In this document: piece after piece, positions 42,629 to 54,036 of the stretch | Position numbering within the stretch: position 1 is the stretch's first letter | Layout: every line of letters starts with the position of its first letter | Made by a program: the position numbers and the translations under genes | Notes under the pieces: model-generated | What the model saw: the letters and a program-made list of their open reading frames with translations, nothing else | Databases searched by the model: none | Told to the model about the DNA's origin: nothing | From: Adiantum capillus-veneris | Taxonomy: Eukaryota > Streptophyta > Polypodiopsida > Polypodiales > Pteridaceae | Direction of reading: 5' to 3' | Length of the DNA stretch: 64,000 bases | Assembly: GCA_014529385.2 (NCBI GenBank) | Contig: CM043954.1 | Span: forward strand, 7,997,806-8,061,805

Positions 42629-44904
42629 TCAAATCACTGAATAACTTTGCTCAGTTTTGAGCTTGCTCAGATAAGTTCGCTCAATGTTTGGTAGAACTCG
42701 CGGCATCTAAACCTTGGTTTCAATGTTATTGTGGAGGCTTCCAGATTTTCAAGAGTTTTTGCATAATAAAAATTTCAAGATAGATTTCAAGTAATGAGAT
42801 TTAACAGAGTCAGGGAGTCAAAGAATACGTAGTTTCTTGTTTTGAACATAAAAAGTCATTTGTAGTTGTCAAACTACACTAAATAGCCCCAATTTCATGA
42901 GAGGACCTTTGGAAGGCCAAAATTAAGCTCTTAGTCACAATTTTTTCAAGTATGAAATTATGTGTATAGATTGTAAATGTCCTTGAAACTAGGTTTTGAA
43001 GGGCATTCCATTGTTTTTTTTAGCTTTAAGTACTTACACTTGGACTTACAAACATAAAAAAGGTCATCTTTACAACAAGATATAAGGATTTTATGATTTT
43101 TTTCTAGTAAAACGGCTTGAAATTTTACTAAAATTTACGACTTAGAGCTTACCATAATTCTCTCGATATGACTTGTATTTTGTCATGAAGAAAAATCCAA
43201 TGTTTTCTTTCCCTCACAATCAATCTATGGTAGAAGCAAGGTGTAAAAAACTTATTTCTATCTTGACAAATAAATTGCCAAAACTTTGGTAGGAAAATAG
43301 GACACTTTAGTGTCTCAAGACAAGCGTCCAATTACACGACTGCTAAGATGTTTCTATGAAAACACTAGGCAAGCTATTTGACATTGTAGATCCAGCCAAG
43401 GGGTGAGGATTGCCTAGGAAAAACCAAGGATTATCAATTAAGCATTCATTTATTTTCACCAATGTTTCATTTAGTGTTTAACATGTCAAAGACATACTAG
43501 GTCTTTTAAGGCTCAATTTTTAGTAATGTAACTCTCGGGTTTGAATACTGCACTTGACTTCAAGGTAAGTGGAAGCTATTTCAAAACTCCAAATAAGAAA
43601 AAGATTTGGTTTCATTTCATTTTTAAATATTTTTTAATTTGGTTTTCCATGTTGGATGCATATGCTAGAATTCTTTCATCCATTTCTCTCTTCAAACATA
43701 TAGCAAAGTCATCATATACATTTTTGCACCCTACAATTATAGACCTACATGGTTGGGTTTTGTTTGGCACATGTTGCTAGCCACAAGGGTGAAACATGCT
43801 CTAGGAGCTCATGTAGTTTGTTTTAGCCAGTGTGAATTAAAATTTATGAGGGCCCCTCTCACTCATGTCTCTGAGTGTTTATAGTTACCATAGCAGACTA
43901 GTACATCTCATACTTGATGGATGTCCAATTTTAGACATCATCATATGAGACATATTCCACATGTGGAGGATATATATCTTTGGGACTGACACTAGCACAT
44001 ATTATTTCAATTATGTTTCATGACAAACTCCCAGGTGTTGGTCACATCCGTGTATTAGACCATTTTGTGCATGGCGTATTAGGAACAATGTTAGTGTGGC
44101 CACAAATTGTTGGATAACTAGTAAATCTTGTGAGACTTACAAGTTATATTGAGCAACATTCATGGATGATTCTTTGCCCATATAGCAAGGCTATGTATTG
44201 ATAATGAGATTTTTACATTTTTTGGGCCTAGATGTGATTCATATTTCACATTCTATTATGGTTAATACATTTTAGAAAGGTTTTCAAGTGACTGCATTAG
44301 GAAGTATTTAGTTTCCTTTCATAGAACTATTAACCCCCCCTCTGTCATGGGTGGTATGAGCATCACATCTTCCATAAGCATTGTCAATTATATCCATGAA
44401 AATGCAGGTTCAGATCAATTGTTTCTAAAGGCATGCCTCAGGGGGTTCACCTCCTAGATATGAAGTTACAACGTGAGTTTGAATGAATGGATTTTTTACT
44501 TGCCCAAATTTTAGAATTTTAATAGGTTTATATTAACAAAAGGGGCTTTTTGATTGATTTTAGAGAAAAACCGGTAAGTTTTTGAAGAAAAAGGGATCAT
44601 TTTAATACCTTAAGCATGTAAATAAAGGGGTTTTTTTAATATCCTTTGAGCGCATGTTATATGAATAGTTTCTTAAAGGTACACCCCCCAAGATGCATGC
44701 ACACTAGGTGTTATGGGCTCTAGTGTTTATGAAAGGAAGATTTGGAGTGGCATCCCGATTCATGAAACTGATAGCTTATAAAGCATTTCGCACTCTATGT
44801 GCAATATCTCTATGAGAAATGAGAGAAAATATAAACCCCAAAAGGGCCCTATAGGGTAAAAGATTCTTTTGAAATATACTCTGTAGACCAATGAGAATAG
44901 GCAT
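42629..44904. other. No recognised gene
   Basis: AT-rich sequence with short ORFs only. Around 44020-44160 a possible ghost of an integrase zinc module can be read (HDKLPGVGHIR ... LVWPQIVG, then SKSCETYKLY in another frame), but it is too weak to call. Confidence 0.3.
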
Positions 44905-45600
44905 ATGGCCATGATGTCGTGCCGTGGCTATGATGTACTACCCTATTACATGGTAAGCCTTATACCAACAAAAGATGAGAATGTCGAGCCACCAGAACAG
45001 AAAGAGTATTATGACTTATCTGAGCATCTGGAGGTAAATAACGATGCAAATAACAAGTGTTCAGACAGCTCAAGCAAGCATGGAGAGACAACAGCGAATA
45101 TCAAGCTCTATGATTTTGCCAATCACAGCACCCTAAACGCCAGGAACGCTATAGAAGAAAACGAGCAGAAAACAAAATGAGAGAGAACATGATGCCTAGG
45201 ATAAAAGATAAAACTCATTATCTAATTCTTGTCAAAGCAGAGGATTGTGTAAAAGACCAAATATCAGGAAGATTCTCAAAAGTTAGAAGGGAAGGAACGC
45301 AAGAGGAAATAAAGCAAGTACGGAAGGCTAAAACAGAAACAAAATCAAAAAAATCTCAACAATCAAAACAAGAAAAAACAAAAGACACAGAGTGGACCAA
45401 AATGAAGCGTAAAAAGAAATATCAAGAACTAAAATAGTCATTACGAGAGGTATGGACTACTGAGGGAGAAAGTGATGGTAAGGAGTCGTCAGAAAAAGAA
45501 AACATGAATGTACCATCCCACTACCAAAAATTCACCATCCAGGATAGAAAAATCATAATGACACGACCAGTCAGGGAAAGAATAAACTAAGAATCTTACG
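44905..45600 (+). pseudogene. Linker before RT of Tat-like element 2
   Basis: Two open stretches (44905-45180, 45177-45437) of acidic, then strongly Lys/Gln-rich sequence. The segment RGYDVLPYYMVSLIP matches GYDIVPYYMLRVM at 58.42 kb in element 3, which places it between protease and RT of the same family. KKSQQSKQEKTKDTEWTKMK is a basic linker. The protease of this copy is not visible upstream, so the 5' part is lost before 44.9 kb. Confidence 0.6.
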
Positions 45601-47057
45601 ATGGGCCAGAAAATGCAAAACGAATAGCTCCACCAGGTGAAAAGCCTCAGCCGGTCTATATCACAACTGATTTAGAGCCTAAAGAAGAAGAACAGCTAAC
45701 ACAACTTCTCAAGAAGTATAAAGATGTGTTTGCATGGTCCTACAAAGACCTCAGAGGAGTTGATCCATCGATATGCCAATATACAATTCCTTTGAAATCA
45801 GATGCCAAACCTAGAAAACTACGTCCTTACACATATAATGACACATTTTCTAAACGAATCAAAGAGGAGATGGACAAGCTGATGGATGTTGAATTTAACT
45901 ATGAAATCAAACATACAGATTGGGTGTCACCCATTGTGGTTGTCCCCAAAAAGAACGGAAATCTGCATGTATGTGTGAACCTCAAAAAAGTAAATGCATC
46001 CACCATAAGGGATAATTATCCCTTGCCGATCACAGAACATGTACTTGAGAGGGTGGCTAGGAAACAGGCTTATTCATTTCTAGATGGGTTTTCAGGGTAT
46101 AACCAATTGGCAATTGTAGTAGAGGATCAACACAAAATAGTGTTTGCCACAGAATGGGGAATATATGCGTATAGAGTTATGCCTTTTGGCTTAACCAATG
46201 TCCCAGCTACCTTCCACAGGTTAATGACTCATGCGTTCAAAGAATACCTGAGAATATTCTTAGAAATATATATGGATGATCTCTGTGTCCACTCTCTTCT
46301 ATGAGAAGAACATATTGACCATTCACAAAAGGTATTTGAGAAGTGTAGAACATATCGAATCTGTCTTAACCTGGAAAAGTGCATATTTATGGTTAGGCAA
46401 GGCCGCATCTTAGGACATATTGTCTCAAGAAATGGCATAACCACTGACCTAGACAAAATCAAAGTCATAGTAGACTTGCCCGGGCCTACTAATGCCAAAC
46501 AAGTACAATCCTTCATGGGACACTGCGGATATTATCGAAGATTCATATATATGTATGCAGTCATTGCACAACCTCTGTATCATTTATTAGTCGGTTTCGA
46601 CTGGACTGTGGAGTGTGAAACTTCATTCCAAAAGCTTAAGGAAAACCTTGTATCAGCACTTGTACTTAAAGCACCAGATTGAGAAAAGATATTCCATGTT
46701 CACATCGATGCATCTGCATATGCAATTGGAAGTATTTTGGCTCAACCTGGAGATGTAACAATGGATTTCCCAGTTTGCTATGCGAGCCGACAGTTAAATA
46801 GTGCAGAAAAGAACTACAAAACCACTGAAAGAGAGGGGTTAGGAATGATTTACGCTGTAAAGAAATTTGGGCATTATTTGGTCGCAAACAAATTTGTGTT
46901 CTTCACAGATCATCAAGCTCTTTTATATCTAGTAAATAAACCATGTAATACTGGGAGAATTGTACGTTGGTTTATTATATTGCTAGAGTTTGACTTCACA
47001 GTGGTGGTCAAAAAGGGTAAAACTCATCTACGTGCGGATCATCTTTCAAGGCTGTAA
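45601..47057 (+). pseudogene. pol: RT and RNase H of Tat-like element 2
   Basis: One frame with two TGA stops (46302, 46680). The lead-in is LTQLLKKYKDVFAWSYKDLR and GVDPSICQYTIPLKSDAKPR. RT motifs: DWVSPIVVVPKKNGNLHVCV, DNYPLPITEHVLERVA, SFLDGFSGYNQLAIVVEDQH, YRVMPFGLTNVPATFHRLM, and an intact Y-M-D-D box (IYMDDLCVHS, about 46270). The thumb reads GHIVSRNGITTDLDKIKV. RNase H reads FHVHIDASAYAIGSILAQ, NYKTTEREGLGMIYAVKKFG, FVFFTDHQALLYLVNKP and KTHLRADHLSRL, with all acidic catalytic residues present. It is followed by a TAA at 47055 and the integrase region. Confidence 0.9.
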
Positions 47058-47957
47058 AACGGGGAAGCTCCTGAAGGAGTAGATGATGGCATACCTGATG
47101 CTTATCTTTTCAATATTGAAATGATACCCAAATGGTGTCAGGAAATTGTTAACATTCTTTCCTTTGGAGGTAGATTTGATAACAAGGAAGACAAATCCAA
47201 ACAACAAACAAAAAACTTCCAGTTGATTGCAGGACGACTGTATCATCTAGGCTCGAACCAAATTCTACGATTATGTATAAATCCGGAGGAATTCTAGTGT
47301 TATCTTGAAGAAGCACACGTCCAAGATTGTGCATTTCATTGTTAAACAATGAAAACACACCAACGACTGAAACAATTAGGAGTTTATTGCCCAACTATGT
47401 ATGCTGACACACATGCATATGTTAACAACTGTATTATATGTAGTGCCAAACGACCGGTGGATCACGCGACATTGTTTCAGGTAAACATTGCACCTACATG
47501 GAGTCAATATATCATTGATTTCTTAACAACAAGGACATTTCTTGAAAACATAATAAAAAAGCGTGAAAAAGGGCTATAGAGCTGGAGGCTTGCGACTTTA
47601 ATTTAATTGGAAATCAACTCTATAAGCGAGGAAAGGATAATCAACTTAGAATCTATGCAAGTGAAAGTGAATACCTACTAATTCTAGAACACAAGCATGG
47701 AGGAATAAGTGGAGGCCATTTTTCAGGTGATAAGACGGCAAAAATTGTCTTAACCGCAGATATGGTGGCCTACATTGCATATGGATGCTGAGTAGTTTGT
47801 AAAGCATTGTGACACATGCCAGCGCAGCAACGTGCAGATAAAGAGAGATGAGATGCCACTACGGCCAATGATGGGAGCAAGGGCATTTGCAAAATGGGCC
47901 ATTGATTTTGTGGGGCCTATTTCACCCCCTTCATATCGCACCCATACCCAATATATT
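47058..47957 (+). pseudogene. pol: Integrase N-terminus of Tat-like element 2 with two HHCC modules
   Basis: Module 1 (47316-47441) has His at 47316 and 47337 (HVQDCAFH) and CIIC at 47430-47441, all in one frame with a TAA near 47343. Module 2 has His at 47696 and 47717 (HGGISGGH) and CDTC at 47808-47819, with a frameshift between. Each is preceded by a similar lead (GRLYHLGSNQILRLCI; GNQLYKRGKDNQLRIY) and followed by a similar exit (LFQVNIAPTWSQYIIDFL; MPLRPMMGARAFAKWAIDFV). Only the second is followed by the first catalytic Asp region GPISPPSYRTHTQYI. There the LTR of element D cuts the gene at 47957. Confidence 0.8.
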
Positions 47958-48834
47958 GATAGCCGTTTTTCGGCTCTCTGTAATTGCCATAGTGAGTTAA
48001 CCCACCCTACCAAAATCATCCAAACACTGTGGCTATCCCTACCATTTCACTGTATATAGGTGTGTGTGAGTTAGGGGACTTTTTCCATATCTTCTTAAAA
48101 ACCCTTAATTAGCTAGTCATTGGGCTAGCTGAGCCAATATATATATATATATAAAAGAATATTATGGCCCATTTGTGTGTAAATATTTCATTGTATATAG
48201 GGCCTAAATAAAAGGATTTTTCATAATTATTTCTGGTATTTATTTAAATATTTCTACCTATGGTGTATTATTTATGCTATGTACATTGACTTACCATTAC
48301 CATATTTTTTCTTACCATTTTGCATACTCTTTATTCCATATAAAAATAATTTCATGCAAGCTTCTCTTATTTTTGGTGAAACTATATCCCAACAAAAATC
48401 CAAAAAAACTAGTTTTATTTATGTGTATATTTTTTCACTATTGTGATTTTTCCTTCCTACATCTATTCTCTTTTACTCTCATAAACTAGAACACCAAAAA
48501 TATTCATCTTTTTCTAGTAGACTTATAATGAGAGAGATTTATTTTGACCCCTTTATATTTTTTTCACCTATATTATTTATATTTTATATGTACATATTTT
48601 TTTAGACCCCTCAATATTTGATTTTCTTAGTTGTACTATTCACTTATATCATGATCTCAACAATATCTTCAATTATAGACCTACCAAATAAGGTCAAGGG
48701 TATGTGGCATGCATGCATGCACCATGGGGAGCTCACTCTTGGAGGTATTCAAAAGAATCATCCAAAGAGGGACCTCACAAGGACCTTGTGTAGTGGAAAA
48801 AACAGTCGATTTTGCTGAATTTTTAAAGATCACA
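47958..48834 (+). repeat. 5' LTR of element D (section shared with the 3' end)
   Basis: Matches 56450-57330 with few substitutions and a variable AT/A-rich tract (about 48139-48158). After 48834 the two copies part. Downstream at 49693 a stronger promoter-like TATAAATA is found, so the true 5' LTR may run on to about 50.1 kb. Confidence 0.85.
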
Positions 48835-50603
48835 TCCTCCCCGAAGTTGGAAAGGTGATACAAACAAAAAATGTAGCTCGTAAGCTGAAATTTTACCTCA
48901 AATTTTTTCATATTTTTTCGAGCTACGAGCTGTGAGATATGATTTTATTGGTGTACCCCTGTTTGCCCATGCTATGCAGCCACACTCCCTCTTCCACTTT
49001 ATCATTTTCCTCTTTCACACACACTCCTCCCTCTCCTTCCCACTCCCAAACCTGCAACTCCCATGTCCTAATTCACCCTCTTCACCATTTCCACATCTCT
49101 CACACCTCCATAGCCTTCATCCTCCATTTCTACACCCTATGTGTCCCCCTTTCTCTCTACATATATGTCCATATTACCATACTCTCTTCAGCGTTGTAAA
49201 GAACTTCAAAAAATCAGCAAAAATCCAAGGATAACCTCTGCAAATGAAGGCTTTTATCATGAATTTTCCAAGGTTTGAAGATAACATAGCTTCATCGACA
49301 CGCGTTACTTCACCATGCTGACCGCTTCTTCTACCGGTGCTGTAAAGAGGTGAATGTCAACTTCTCCAAGCTTCATCCCTTCTCTAACTTTTCTCATCAT
49401 ATATCTCACCATTTGGTGAATGATTTTGTAAATATTTTTTAGTGATAATTACTAACTACTAACCACTAACCTTATTGTAAAATGCACCCTCTACTAGAGT
49501 AGGCACTCCCAAATTATTCACTCAATCCTCTCTCCTTTCATCCTCAATAATTCTCTTCCCTTGAGCCCGCATCCATGTGATTCAAAGGACAAGAAAGACC
49601 CATCCTCATTAAAAAAAATAAAAATATGCATAATCTTTTATTCCTTCAAATAAACTTGATTAGGCCTAATCCTAATCGGAGCTTCTAAAACCTATAAATA
49701 GAGCCCTTCTCTCCCTTGTAAATCACATGATCACACTACACCACACCATTCTCAACACATAACACACCACTCTTCAAGCCTACTTGTGTAGAGTGTGTGC
49801 ATTGTGAGTGCTCTATTCCATCACTACACATAGGTGCATGGAGAAGCTTGAAGTTAGTTATGCCATCTAGAGGAGTGGAGTGATACTATACTCTGAAATC
49901 ACACTTGTAGCCTACTCTTGTCCATAAATAAGATTCATAGTTTTGGGTGCAATTGTATGCTGCAACTACGACTCTTCTCTCCAAATTGACTTGATAAGTT
50001 AGCTCATCAGGTGGTTGAAGGTATATTTTCCTTGAAGTTTGTTGTGCCATTTCATGCTTGGTGGTTTGAGGGCTTGATGAATTGTTTGCCAAAACTTTCA
50101 ATTGTAAGAGGGTGCTCAGTGAGAGGGCTCCCGTGACCCTAAGACAATTTGTGTATTGGCAACAAGGTCAAGTTTTGTGTTGTCTCTCTATTTCTCATCA
50201 AGCTTTGTGTGCATCTAGTCTTTAAGGCTAAGACTGAGTTGCTCAAGTTGATTTGTGCGCTTTACCTCTCTCTGGAGTGGTGAATGTTTGTGTTTGGTGT
50301 GTATGGCTATCTTGCATTCCCCTCTCTTTGTGCGTTTGAGTACAAGGAGATATCACGTGCGTCCTAGTTCGCATCTACAACTAGGTGGTGCCCCTTTTCT
50401 CGTTTGGTTCCGGGTTGTGGGTTGTTGTTGTCTCTCATTGTGCTTGCCCCAGCCCCAATTGAGCAGCACGGGAGCCTCAAAGGGTGTTTAGAGGCCACTC
50501 TTCTTGTTGCCCGCCCCGGACCGCCTCAAATTAGTGCCCCCACTGAGGACGGCATGTGTATGTTTTGTGTAGGCTCAACCTTTAGCATAATCAAGTAGCT
50601 TGC
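48835..50603. other. Remainder of the 5' LTR and leader of element D
   Basis: No coding motif. It holds a pyrimidine-rich stretch (48980-49150), a TATA-like box at 49693, and TTGGCAACAAGG at about 50156 that could be a degenerate PBS but matches no tRNA end that I can name. Confidence 0.4.
49693..49700 (+). promoter_or_regulatory. TATA-like box in element D
   Basis: TATAAATA in CCTATAAATAGAGCCC, followed by a pyrimidine-rich start region and CACACCA-rich sequence. This is typical of plant LTR promoters. Confidence 0.4.
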
Positions 50604-50816
50604 ATGAATCACGATAATTTGTATGATCCCTTTATTCCCATTTCAAGGCAAAAGGTACACATAATTGTTAGTACTAAGTTGCAATTTCAACGTGTAATTC
50701 GTAGAATTTTAGGTCCTTTTAGGTTGGCAAAGATAAACGCATCAGTAAATCCTTTTATTTTGCCTCTCATTAGGTACGACCTTAGTTTGGACATCTATAT
50801 CTTTGTTTTGTTTTAA
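50604..50816 (+). CDS. Small ORF 1 of a diverged tandem pair upstream of gag
   Basis: 70 codons, ATG to TAA, no stops. It reads FIPISRQKVHIIVSTKLQFQ ... INASVNPFILPLIRYDLSLD, then IYIFVLF. It aligns over about 60 residues with the next ORF (50838), in particular AS.NP.ILPLI.Y..S.D..IF..L. No family recognised. Mostly hydrophobic/basic, with no clear signal peptide. Confidence 0.35.
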   Translation: MNHDNLYDPFIPISRQKVHIIVSTKLQFQRVIRRILGPFRLAKINASVNPFILPLIRYDLSLDIYIFVLF

Positions 50817-50837
50817 GAATTAGTTCATGCATAGACC

Positions 50838-51056
50838 ATGGATAATGGCCCAGGAATAGAGGTTTTCCCCTTTCATTTCACTCCACACATTAGAATAAAC
50901 ATTGCAATTAGTAGAAAATTCCATTTTCAACAACGTATGGTGTTCATGTTTGGTGCCCAAAGAGTAGGAGAAATTCTCGCATCACCAAACCCTGTCATCC
51001 TGCCTCTTATTGATTATCATAGGTCATTTGATGTGAATATTTTTATTTTCTTGTAG
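50838..51056 (+). CDS. Small ORF 2 of the tandem pair upstream of gag
   Basis: 72 codons, ATG to TAG. It reads FPFHFTPHIRINIAISRKFH ... ILASPNPVILPLIDYHRSFD, then VNIFIFL. It is related to ORF 1 at 50604 at the protein level while the DNA has diverged a lot, so the duplication is old. It lies about 85 bp before the gag start of element D. No known domain. Confidence 0.35.
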   Translation: MDNGPGIEVFPFHFTPHIRINIAISRKFHFQQRMVFMFGAQRVGEILASPNPVILPLIDYHRSFDVNIFIFL

Positions 51057-51141
51057 AATAGATTGCAATTTAGAAAACATTATTGTGTAAATTTTTTAAG
51101 AAAGAAAAACAAAAACGTGTTGTCACTTTGAAACCGATTCA

Positions 51142-52341
51142 ATGGAGGCCCAACGCCAAATGTCCGGATATCCTCTTTTCTTTGGAGAGCCTGGAGAGGA
51201 TGCATAATTATTTTTAGTAAATTTTGATATGTCTTGTCGTATCAAGAGGATAGTAACTGATCAAGAACGTGTAGAGATGTTTGAGGTGGTCCTTAGGAAA
51301 GATGCTAGCACTTGGTTTGACTCTTTGCCTGAGGAAGTTAAAGGGAATTACATGGAAGTTGTGAATCATTTCAAGAGATAATTCTTTGATCCCCAAAACA
51401 CTCAAAAGCTATGTCAAGACATTGTGTCTCATAAGCAAAAAGACTTAGATGACTACTACTTGTACAAGCAAGAGTTTCTACGTCTTTGGGATGTATGGGT
51501 GAGAAATGTTGCTAACCCTGGTGATGGTGCAGAGTTCCTAAAGAAGGAGAGGTTCATAGCCGGACTCTTTCCTGACCTTAAGATAAAAGTTGAGGCCGGT
51601 GCACCTGCTACCTTTGAAGCAGCTGAAACTAGGGCTGCTGAGAAATATAGGAAACTCAAGTGGTTAAAGGAGGAGGATCCAATAGAAGGTCTTAGACCCA
51701 AAGGTAAGTCACAAGCATCAACATCTAGGGAGCTTCCTCAGGTAACGGCGGAAGTGATTGAAAAGTTAAATGAATCTTTAAGCAGCTTCTCAATTCACCT
51801 TGCACAAGCTGTAGGTCCAAAAGGACAAGCAAGGAAGTCTGAAGAGCGAGATCCACGACCTAGGAGAGTCTTACAATGTTGGAATTGCAGAGAGTCTGGA
51901 CATGGGATGTATAATTGTCCTTGGCCCCGTGGGGAGCCAGGAAGACCTAACTTGAATTACCCAGTGATGAATGCAGGTGAAGGAACTGGTCAACAACCAA
52001 GGCTTCTACAAAGGCCAAATGGAGCAAGACCACCTCCACAAGGAGTGGAAGGAGTTCCACCTTTGCCATACCCAAATGTGCATGTGGTAAAGGTGACAAA
52101 CTCAAATGAGGTTGACATGGAAGCAAATGGCATTAAGCGTGGCCGAGGAAAAGGTAAAGAGAAAGAAGGTGTCACATCACAGAGTGACCATGGACGAGGC
52201 AAGAAGGCAAAGGAGACCAAGGAAGCTAAGAGGACTCGACATCGTATCAATCTCCAAGACTTCCCTCTTGGACATGGTATGGCTCCATACAACCTATTGG
52301 AAAACATGAGAAGTAAGGGTCCTGATATCTCATGGCCTTAG
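51142..52341 (+). pseudogene. gag: gag of element D
   Basis: An ATG at 51142 gives MEAQRQMSGYPLFFGEPGED, then a TAA near 51205. The frame continues through VEMFEVVLRKDASTWFDSLP, EEVKGNYMEVVNHFKR, a second TAA near 51379, FFDPQNTQKLCQDIVSHKQK, DLDDYYLYKQEFLRLWD and GAEFLKKERFIAGLFPDLKI. This is the Retrotrans_gag capsid pattern. A complete zinc knuckle CX2CX4HX4C (C-W-N-C-R-E-S-G-H-G-M-Y-N-C) has metal ligands at 51877, 51886, 51901 and 51916. A Pro- and Lys-rich tail ends at a TAG (52339). The protease follows in the same frame. Confidence 0.85.
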
Positions 52342-54036
52342 TTTCTTGCATTATGCCCACAAGTTAGGAGGGATTTAACAAAGGCAGTTAGCACTAGGAG
52401 AAAGGTAAAAGAGAGTGTGCCTGTTGTAAAAATTGCACATGCGGAAATGAATGAGGATATTACACTTGTGCTAGATTGTTACATCAAAGGAAGATTGGTT
52501 AGGAAAGGTCTAGTGGATGGGGGTGCACAAATTTGCATCATGACAGAGGGACTCATGCAAAAACTAGGCATGCACATCCATGAGACACCTGAAATTAAAG
52601 TCAAGATGGAAAACAATAGCAAAGCTAGGTGTGTAGGCATTTGTAAAAATGTTTTTGTAGAGGCCTTTGGCATTAAGAAGGCAGTGGATTTTTATGTTAT
52701 GTCGACCAAGGGAAATGGTTACCCATTTATCCTAGGGAGACCATGGCTAATGAAAATGCGAGCTTTGCAAGATTGGGAGAGTGGAAAGCTAATTTGCAAG
52801 AATGACAATCATAATAAGGTTGTCTTTGACATGAAGGAGCAACGCCAAGAGGAGCTCCATGAAGAATCATCTCAAAGTGAGACGGAGGAAGGCTGGACCG
52901 ATAGCACTTCAAAAGGAGAAAGTAGCGGCAGCATTACTGAAGAGGAGTCTTCCATCGAAGTCATGGGGGTAAGGTTTAAGCCAAACAACCAAGAGACCTC
53001 TTGCCCAAGTTTGGAAGAGGTAGGTTCCCAAGAAAACCAAGAAGTGGAAGATGAAAGAATGCTAGAAGGTATGTTATCTACAACACTTACAAAGGATGAA
53101 AGAGAGGAGCTCAAAGGTGTGTTAAGGAAATTTCCTAGGCTTTTTGCTAAAGACTACACCGATGTGCGTGGAGTAGATGCTGTTCAACACAAAATTGAGT
53201 TGAAGCCAGAGGCCACACCTAAGGCTCAGAAGCTACGAAGGCTAGGAGTCATCAAGGAGCAGGCTTTACTCAAGGAGGTAAGAAAGCTTCTAGCAGCAGG
53301 TTTCATTTATCCAGTGGAGAATTCGGAGTGGGTCTCTCCCGTTGTTGTCACTCCTAAGAAAAATGGCAAGTGGAGGGTGTGTGTGGATTACCGTCCACTC
53401 AATGAGGCAACAAAAAGAGATCACTTTCCCCTCCCATTTCAAGATGAGATACTAAATGAGGTAGCTGGTCATGAGAAGTACACTGTGTGTGATGGCTACT
53501 CGGGTTACTTTCAAATAGGTATCGCATTGGAAGATCAGTTGAAAACAACCTTCATCACTCCTTGGGGTTGTTATGCTTTTAGAGTAATGCCATTTGGACT
53601 GAAAAATGCTCCTGCAACTTTCCAACGCTTCATGAACATGGTGTTTCAAGCATTCTTTGGAAAGTCCATTAGGGTTTTTATTGATGATTTTTGCATTTAT
53701 AGCTCAAAATCATTGCATCTACAAAGGGTAGAAGAAGGTTTAAAGAAGCTCTACAACATGGGAGGTCAACTCAACCCCGACAAGTGTCACATAGGTGAGG
53801 ATGAAGTGATATTGCTTGGTCACAAGGTTTCCTATAAAGGCATTGAGGTGGATCCTTCAAAGGCAAAGGCTCTTATTGAGCTCCCTTCACCCAAGAATCT
53901 CAAAGAGGTAATCTCATTCATTCAAAAGGTGAAGTATATGTCACGCTTCATTCACTTAGCTTCGGAGTTGCTTCACCCTTTGCAAAAGTTGACACAACAA
54001 GTAGAATTTGCATAGTCTTATGAGCTTGAAGAGTAA
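52342..54036 (+). pseudogene. pol: Protease and RT of element D
   Basis: Same frame as gag, after the TAG at 52339. The protease reads LDCYIKGRLVRKGLVDGGAQ with an unusual D-G-G where D-T/S-G is normal (Asp at 52516), then YPFILGRPWLMKMRALQDW. An acidic linker (EESSQSETEEGWTDS and on) leads to LTKDEREELKGVLRKFPRLF. RT has all motifs: SEWVSPVVVTPKKNGKWRVC, DHFPLPFQDEILNEVAG, VCDGYSGYFQIGIALEDQLK, FRVMPFGLKNAPATFQRFM, FIDDFCIYSS (active site at about 53683) and LLGHKVSYKGIEVDPSKAK. It is open for 532 codons from 52417 to a TAG at 54013, with a second stop (TAA, 54034) soon after. Confidence 0.92.

Noticed and set aside
44020-44170. Possible integrase zinc-module ghost
   Set aside because: The His and Cys parts are in different frames, one Cys is replaced by Tyr, and no RT or DDE motif lies nearby.
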